Below, piece by piece: positions 5,731-8,690 of a stretch of 8,690 nucleotides of DNA. The first letter of the stretch is position 1. Each line of letters opens with the position of its first letter. The notes below the pieces were generated by a model. The model worked only from the letters and a program-made list of their open reading frames with translations. It was not told the DNA's origin and searched no databases. Origin of the DNA: Methanobacteriota archaeon (GTDB taxonomy: Archaea > JACRDV01); contig JACRDV010000054.1 of NCBI GenBank assembly GCA_024860865.1, positions 1-8,690 of the forward strand, in the 5' to 3' direction. The position numbers and the translations under genes are program-made.

Positions 5731-6615
5731 AATTTGTCTGTTACTTTAATTAAACCCGTAATTTTTCCGACTGAAATGCTGCGCGAAAGATTTGTTGTGA
5801 TTAAAATAGGCGGTCATGCATTAGAAAAAAAAGAAGCTAGAGAGTGGGTGGCGCAGGATGTTATTCTACTTAGAGTTAGAGGACTCAAACCTGTAATTGT
5901 ACATGGAGGTGGCCCTGAAATTTCCGATATTATGAAAAAACTCGGAAAAGAACCCACTTTTGTTGAAGGGTTAAGGGTCACGGATGAAGAAACAATGGAT
6001 TTAGTTGAGATGACTCTAATTGGAAAAGTTAATACAGAGATAGTGAGCGCAATCCAGAAATTTGGTGGCAAAGCTGTTGGGCTCTCTGGTAAAGATGCAG
6101 CTATGCTTCGATCTAGCAGACAACCTCCAAAAAGTATTGTGACAGAGAGCGGCGAGGAAAAAGTAGTTGATCTAGGTTTAGTCGGAGAAATTGAAGAAAT
6201 AAATACATCAATAATTGAAGTTTTATGTAACCACGGTTATATTCCAGTTGTTGCTCCAATTGGGATTAACAGCGAGGGTAAAAGCCTTAACATTAATGCA
6301 GATATTGCTGCAGGTGAAATCGCAGCTGTATTAGAAGCAACTAAACTGATAATATTAACCGATGTTCCTGGAGTATTAAGAGACCTAAAGAATAGAGAAA
6401 GTTTAATCAGCGAGCTAACAATAACTGAAGCAAAAAATTTGATTAAGGAAGGAATTGCCGGAGCAGGGATGGTCCCTAAAATCGATGCTTGCATTAGAGC
6501 GCTTGAAGGCGGAGTTGAGAAAGCGCATATAGTCGATGGTAAAATACCACATGTAATCCTATCTGTATTTACTGAAAGGAGCATTGGAACAACTATCGTA
6601 CCTGAGGGAGTCTAG
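5725..6615 (+). CDS. argB: N-acetylglutamate kinase (ArgB)
   Basis: It phosphorylates the gamma-carboxylate of N-acetylglutamate with ATP, the committed step to ornithine. This is an amino-acid kinase fold. The nucleotide-site lysine is Lys27 in VIKIGGHA (25-32). The glycine-rich substrate loop is VHGGGPEI (59-66). GLRVTDEET (82-90) is the N-acetylglutamate-binding signature, differing from the serine/arginine-rich version of LysZ. GLSGKDA is at 119-125, NADIAAGEIA at 191-200 holds catalytic Asp193, and LTDVPGVL at 211-218 and GMVPKIDACIRAL at 248-260 (Lys252) complete the active site. At 296 residues from GTG 5725 the length is normal. TTG 5734 (293 aa), directly after a GGTGGAG site, is probably the real start. 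The first 20 residues do not resemble the usual ALPYI-type N-terminal helix linked to arginine-sensitive hexamers, so feedback behaviour cannot be predicted. The gene abuts argJ and overlaps the next gene by one base. Confidence 0.95.
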   Translation: MENLSVTLIKPVIFPTEMLRERFVVIKIGGHALEKKEAREWVAQDVILLRVRGLKPVIVHGGGPEISDIMKKLGKEPTFVEGLRVTDEETMDLVEMTLIGKVNTEIVSAIQKFGGKAVGLSGKDAAMLRSSRQPPKSIVTESGEEKVVDLGLVGEIEEINTSIIEVLCNHGYIPVVAPIGINSEGKSLNINADIAAGEIAAVLEATKLIILTDVPGVLRDLKNRESLISELTITEAKNLIKEGIAGAGMVPKIDACIRALEGGVEKAHIVDGKIPHVILSVFTERSIGTTIVPEGV

Positions 6616-7841
6616 TGGTTGAAGTAAAAGAAATTGAACTCAAAGGGCATATTATTGATTCTCTTATTTTGCCAAAGGTATTCGATATTATAATGGATTT
6701 GCGTGGAGATTTTGAGGTCTTAGAATTTAACATAGGAAAAAAGAAAACTGACTACAGTTTTGCTAGAATGTTGGTAAAGGGGAGGGATAGAGAACATCTA
6801 GATCGGATCCTTGGAGAGCTTCATAAACTTGGGGCAGGTGTTCCAGAGATAGAAGAGGTAGAGTTGATTCCAGCTCTAGCTGACAAGGTTTTGCCTGACA
6901 ATTTTTATTCAACTACACATCACCCAACATATGTTAGAGTTGGAAAGAAGTTGATACCAGTTGAAAACATCGAGATGGATGGGGTTATTGTGGTTGATAA
7001 ACAGCAAAATAAAGCCTTTTGCAAAAAAATAGGAAAAATTAAGCAAGGGGAATTAATTGTAGTTGGGTCAAAGGGAGTTAGAGTTGAGCCGCCCGAGCGC
7101 CCAAGAAGGGGTGTTGGTGTTTTCGAGTTTATGGGGAGCAGAATTTCGACAGAAAAACCATCAAAGTCTTTAGTTAAACACATTGCAAAAGAAATAATCA
7201 CTGTGAAAAAAAAAGGCGGTAAAATTGCAGTTGTTGCCGGACCAGCTGTTATTCATACTGGAGCAGCGTCTCACTTAGCTGAGATGATAAAAGAAGGGAT
7301 GGTCGATGCGTTGCTGGCTGGAAATGCGCTTGCAGTTCATGATGTTGAGCAGTCTTTATTTGGGACTTCCCTTGGAATGAACATTGAAACAGGTTTGCCT
7401 GCTGAGGCTGGCCACAGACACCACATCCGCGCAATAAATGAAATCATGAAAACAGGATCTATTAAAGCAGCTGTTGAGAAAGGGATTTTAAAATCCGGCA
7501 TTATGTACGAGTGTATAAGGAAAAATATTCCATTCGTTTTAGCTGGGTCGATTAGAGATGATGGCCCATTACCTGACGTGATAACTGATGTAACTCTTGC
7601 TCAGGAGAAAATGAGAGAAGCTCTGCGAAATACACAAATTGTTATTATGTTAGCCAGCATTTTGCATGGAGTTGCAACTGGCAACATGTTGTCCTCGACA
7701 GTAAAAACTATTTTTGTAGACATTAATCCAGCTTCAGTTACAAAGTTAATGGACAGAGGGACAGCACAAGCACTTGGAATTGTAACTGATGTTGGGGTTT
7801 TCTTACCCATGTTGGTTGAGGAGCTCAGGAAATTGAAATAG
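6615..7841 (+). CDS. Archaeal-type ornithine cyclodeaminase (LOR/SDH-domain family, TIGR00300)
   Basis: The family is named after a domain shared with lysine-ketoglutarate reductase/saccharopine dehydrogenase. From published work on the Methanococcus protein and on the C-terminal half of cyanobacterial AgrE/ArgZ, stand-alone archaeal members are NAD-dependent ornithine cyclodeaminases making proline and ammonia from ornithine. They are unrelated to the classical OCD/mu-crystallin fold. The 408-residue length fits. The N-terminal LOR/SDH domain is about residues 1-105 (ELKGHIIDSLILPKVFD at 8-24; FYSTTHHPTYV at 97-107). The C-terminal nucleotide-binding part includes IAVVAGPAVIHTGA (204-217), AGNALAVHDVE (235-245), GHRHHIRAIN (266-275), LAGSIRDDGPLPDV (309-322) and the dinucleotide-site-like VDINPASVTKL (368-378). 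The start GTG at 6615 shares its G with the argB stop (TAGTG), with GAGGGAG (6604-6610) as ribosome site. This tight coupling to argCJB supports ornithine as substrate. The assignment is family-based; no assay-specific residue proves it. Confidence 0.88.
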   Translation: MVEVKEIELKGHIIDSLILPKVFDIIMDLRGDFEVLEFNIGKKKTDYSFARMLVKGRDREHLDRILGELHKLGAGVPEIEEVELIPALADKVLPDNFYSTTHHPTYVRVGKKLIPVENIEMDGVIVVDKQQNKAFCKKIGKIKQGELIVVGSKGVRVEPPERPRRGVGVFEFMGSRISTEKPSKSLVKHIAKEIITVKKKGGKIAVVAGPAVIHTGAASHLAEMIKEGMVDALLAGNALAVHDVEQSLFGTSLGMNIETGLPAEAGHRHHIRAINEIMKTGSIKAAVEKGILKSGIMYECIRKNIPFVLAGSIRDDGPLPDVITDVTLAQEKMREALRNTQIVIMLASILHGVATGNMLSSTVKTIFVDINPASVTKLMDRGTAQALGIVTDVGVFLPMLVEELRKLK

Positions 7842-7903
7842 CTCTTTTCGATTTCAGGATGAAAGATAAACCAGTCATCAAAAAATCTAAAAAGTAAATA
7901 AAT

Positions 7904-8023
7904 GTACCAAGTCCAGCTTGAATCAGGAGTGAAAAACTTTGCATGCACGATTGGATCTTTCACATTCTCCTGCGAGTATAAGGGTGGAAGTTTTTTTCTC
8001 AGTTCCTCTGTCATTAATTCCAT
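7904..8023 (-). pseudogene. Truncated DUF2958-type gene, N-terminal remnant only
   Basis: Reading leftward from ATG at 8023, about 40 residues match the start of DUF2958 proteins as I know them: a TEELRKKLPPLY opening, a YSQENVKDPIVHAKFF middle, and the tryptophan pair in SSWTWY. Directly after TWY the family similarity stops. The same frame runs on through AT-rich sequence and then antisense to the end of the ornithine cyclodeaminase gene as far as 7601, which is not credible coding. Family members are normally over 100 residues, so roughly two thirds is missing. A TATA-like CTTTTATTTT lies about 28 bp upstream of the ATG on the minus strand, so a promoter may survive. DUF2958 has no established function and is common on plasmids and integrated elements. 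A short functional peptide is possible but less likely than decay. Confidence 0.6.
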
Positions 8024-8097
8024 GCTTTAGAAATTGGAATGATAGAAAATAAAAGTGAAGAGATAGTAGATTGCAAACTTTAGTTCAAAATGTTAAC

Positions 8098-8105
8098 TTT
8101 ATAAG
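8098..8105 (+). promoter_or_regulatory. TATA box of the RHH regulator gene
   Basis: TTTATAAG is a good archaeal TATA match. A start of transcription about 25 bp downstream falls near 8127, just before the ATG at 8130. This makes the upstream ATG at 8118 unlikely as a start, because it would lie outside the transcript. Confidence 0.5.
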
Positions 8106-8140
8106 TTTGTAAAACAAATGTTATACAAGATGTTTTGTAT
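8106..8140 (+). promoter_or_regulatory. Paired inverted repeats over the RHH gene start (candidate operator)
   Basis: Two adjacent inverted repeats share a TTGTA-like half-site. The first is TTTGT-AAA-ACAAA (8106-8118). The second is ATACAA (8123-8128), a 6-nt spacer, and TTGTAT (8135-8140). Together they fill the space between the TATA box and the ATG at 8139, where a bound dimer would block transcription. RHH proteins commonly bind such short tandem palindromes and control their own genes, so autoregulation is a reasonable inference. Confidence 0.4.
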
Positions 8141-8429
8141 GAAGGAAGAAACTATCGCTTTGAGGGTTGAACCGAAACTAAAGAGAGAAGTTGAGTTGAT
8201 AGCGAAAGTATTGCACATCTCTCCTTCTGAATGGCTCAGAACAAGGATGGCCTACGAAGTAAAGCATTTGGTTGAAGATCTGAAATCCCAGATAGTGTTG
8301 GAATATACGAAGGGGAACTTGACAAAAGAAGAACTCAAAGAACTATTCGGAAAGACTGCAGAAGATATAGATTTCATTGTAAAGAAGACAAGAAAAGACT
8401 TGCTGAAAGCAAGAAAGCTTGCGAAGTAA
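8130..8429 (+). CDS. Ribbon-helix-helix antitoxin-like regulator
   Basis: This is a small basic protein with an N-terminal RHH (CopG/Arc-like) fold. Using the ATG at 8139 as residue 1 (96 aa), the DNA-contacting strand is ETIALRVE (4-11), helix A is PKLKREVELIAKVLH (12-26) and helix B is SPSEWLRTRMAYEVKHL (28-44). The C-terminal half (about 52-75) reads as EYTKGNLTKEELKELFGKT, which resembles the short helical motif (KG-x-L/I-[ST]-x-x-E-x-x-x-L-x-G) of archaeal UPF0175/VapB-like antitoxins. A lysine-rich helix ends the protein. ATGs at 8118, 8130 and 8139 are in frame. The TATA box at 8098-8105 favours 8130 or 8139, and homology begins right after 8139. No ribosome site is visible. The gene is monocistronic here: no toxin gene follows on the same strand, and the DUF2283 gene converges on it with 2 bp between stops. 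It may be an orphan antitoxin or a plain regulator; partner unknown. Confidence 0.72.
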   Translation: MFCMKEETIALRVEPKLKREVELIAKVLHISPSEWLRTRMAYEVKHLVEDLKSQIVLEYTKGNLTKEELKELFGKTAEDIDFIVKKTRKDLLKARKLAK

Positions 8430-8431
8430 AG

Positions 8432-8647
8432 TCATGCAAATTCAGGAATTGCAATTTCTTTTGGTGCAATGCCAAACTTCTTCGAAAAATTGACGACAGT
8501 TAATCCAACCAGTTTCCTTGATTTTGGATCATACCTAGCAAAAACCCCTTCTTCTATTTCTTCTCCCTCTGCTTTTATTGGCTCTCCAAAACTGATGTAT
8601 ACCACATCTGCTTCTTTGTCAAAGCTTATTGAGATTTTTCTTTCCAT
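8432..8647 (-). CDS. DUF2283 family small protein
   Basis: A 71-residue protein with the DUF2283 pattern: FDKEADVVYISFGEP (residues 9-23), then an acidic stretch with EGEEIEEGVFARYD (27-40), and KLVGLTVVNFSKKFG (45-59). The domain is a small, mostly beta fold of unknown function, found in many archaea and bacteria, often next to other small genes of mobile or toxin-antitoxin type. The protein is probably cytosolic, with no membrane segment. The ATG at 8647 is well supported by the domain beginning at residue 4 and by AAGGTG (8655-8660, minus strand) 7 nt upstream. That strong internal-type ribosome site, and a possible stop codon overlapping it at 8659-8661, suggest that another gene lies upstream beyond the window edge in the same operon. 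I do not see evidence for what that gene is. Confidence 0.85.
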   Translation of the reverse strand: MERKISISFDKEADVVYISFGEPIKAEGEEIEEGVFARYDPKSRKLVGLTVVNFSKKFGIAPKEIAIPEFA

Positions 8648-8654
8648 AAATCAA

Positions 8655-8660
8655 CACCTT
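8655..8660 (-). promoter_or_regulatory. Ribosome-binding site of the DUF2283 gene
   Basis: AAGGTG on the minus strand lies 7 nt before the ATG at 8647. It fits the archaeal 16S 3' end and decides the start. Unlike the RHH gene next door, this gene therefore seems to be translated from a leadered, perhaps polycistronic, message. Confidence 0.6.
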
Positions 8661-8690
8661 ATTTTTTGTCCTTACTTTCGAGACGAAAAA

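Noticed and set aside
3474-6615. ArgC and ArgB as LysY/LysZ of LysW-dependent lysine synthesis
   Set aside because: An intact argJ lies between them, the kinase carries GLRVTD rather than the serine/arginine-rich LysZ version, and no lysW-like gene is in the window. Dual use cannot be ruled out, but arginine/ornithine is the simpler reading.
4253-7434. Several 60-130 codon minus-strand frames antisense to argC, argJ, argB and the cyclodeaminase gene
   Set aside because: They are serine- and proline-rich mirror frames of well-supported genes, typical of antisense reading in AT-rich coding sequence.
7601-7903. Continuation of the DUF2958 frame leftward into the cyclodeaminase gene, including a YFNFLS segment faintly like the family's GYFSLSEL
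   Set aside because: That part is antisense to the conserved C-terminus of the cyclodeaminase, so the resemblance is best taken as chance.
8659-8690. C-terminal tail of a further minus-strand gene (about 10 codons ending in TAA at 8659-8661)
   Set aside because: The position is suggestive, but ten codons are too few to establish a coding region or a family.

Overview
This is an AT-rich archaeal chromosomal segment. Several things point to Archaea. The genes have leaderless or near-leaderless starts with TATA-like boxes about 25 bp upstream. Ribosome sites are GGTG or GGAGG types. The methionyl-tRNA synthetase is of archaeal type, with four CxxC zinc pairs and its tRNA-binding domain in a separate gene. 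The stand-alone LOR/SDH-domain ornithine cyclodeaminase is also an archaeal hallmark. I cannot fix the lineage from sequence reading alone; a TACK or euryarchaeal lineage are both possible.

Layout. Positions 1-499 hold two tandem copies of an unrecognised small cytosolic protein gene; the first is cut by the window edge. Next comes hisB (histidine synthesis, 585-1169, +), convergent and almost abutting with metG (1174-2850, -). A 219-bp divergent intergenic region separates metG from a five-gene plus-strand cluster: metG C-terminal/beta chain (tRNA-binding domain), argC, argJ, argB and an archaeal-type ornithine cyclodeaminase. Spacings in the cluster are 20, 4, 0 and -1 nt, so it is very likely one operon. 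The final 850 bp look accessory: a decayed DUF2958 gene start (7904-8023, -), a ribbon-helix-helix antitoxin-like regulator (about 8130-8429, +) with inverted repeats over its start, and a DUF2283 small protein (8432-8647, -).

How the genes work together. ArgB phosphorylates N-acetylglutamate, ArgC reduces the acyl phosphate, and ArgJ moves the acetyl group from N-acetylornithine back to glutamate, giving ornithine by the cyclic route. The last gene of the cluster would turn ornithine into proline with release of ammonia, so the operon probably supplies ornithine to both arginine and proline synthesis. The split MetRS (catalytic chain plus tRNA-binding chain) is transcribed in both directions from the region 2851-3069.

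The points most worth a second look are the mosaic identity of the tandem duplicates (85 identical bases, then about 75% identity), the proline branch inside the arginine operon, the candidate operator over the RHH gene start, and the DUF2958 remnant. I see no obvious entirely new system, and no tRNA, rRNA, CRISPR array or intact mobile element.
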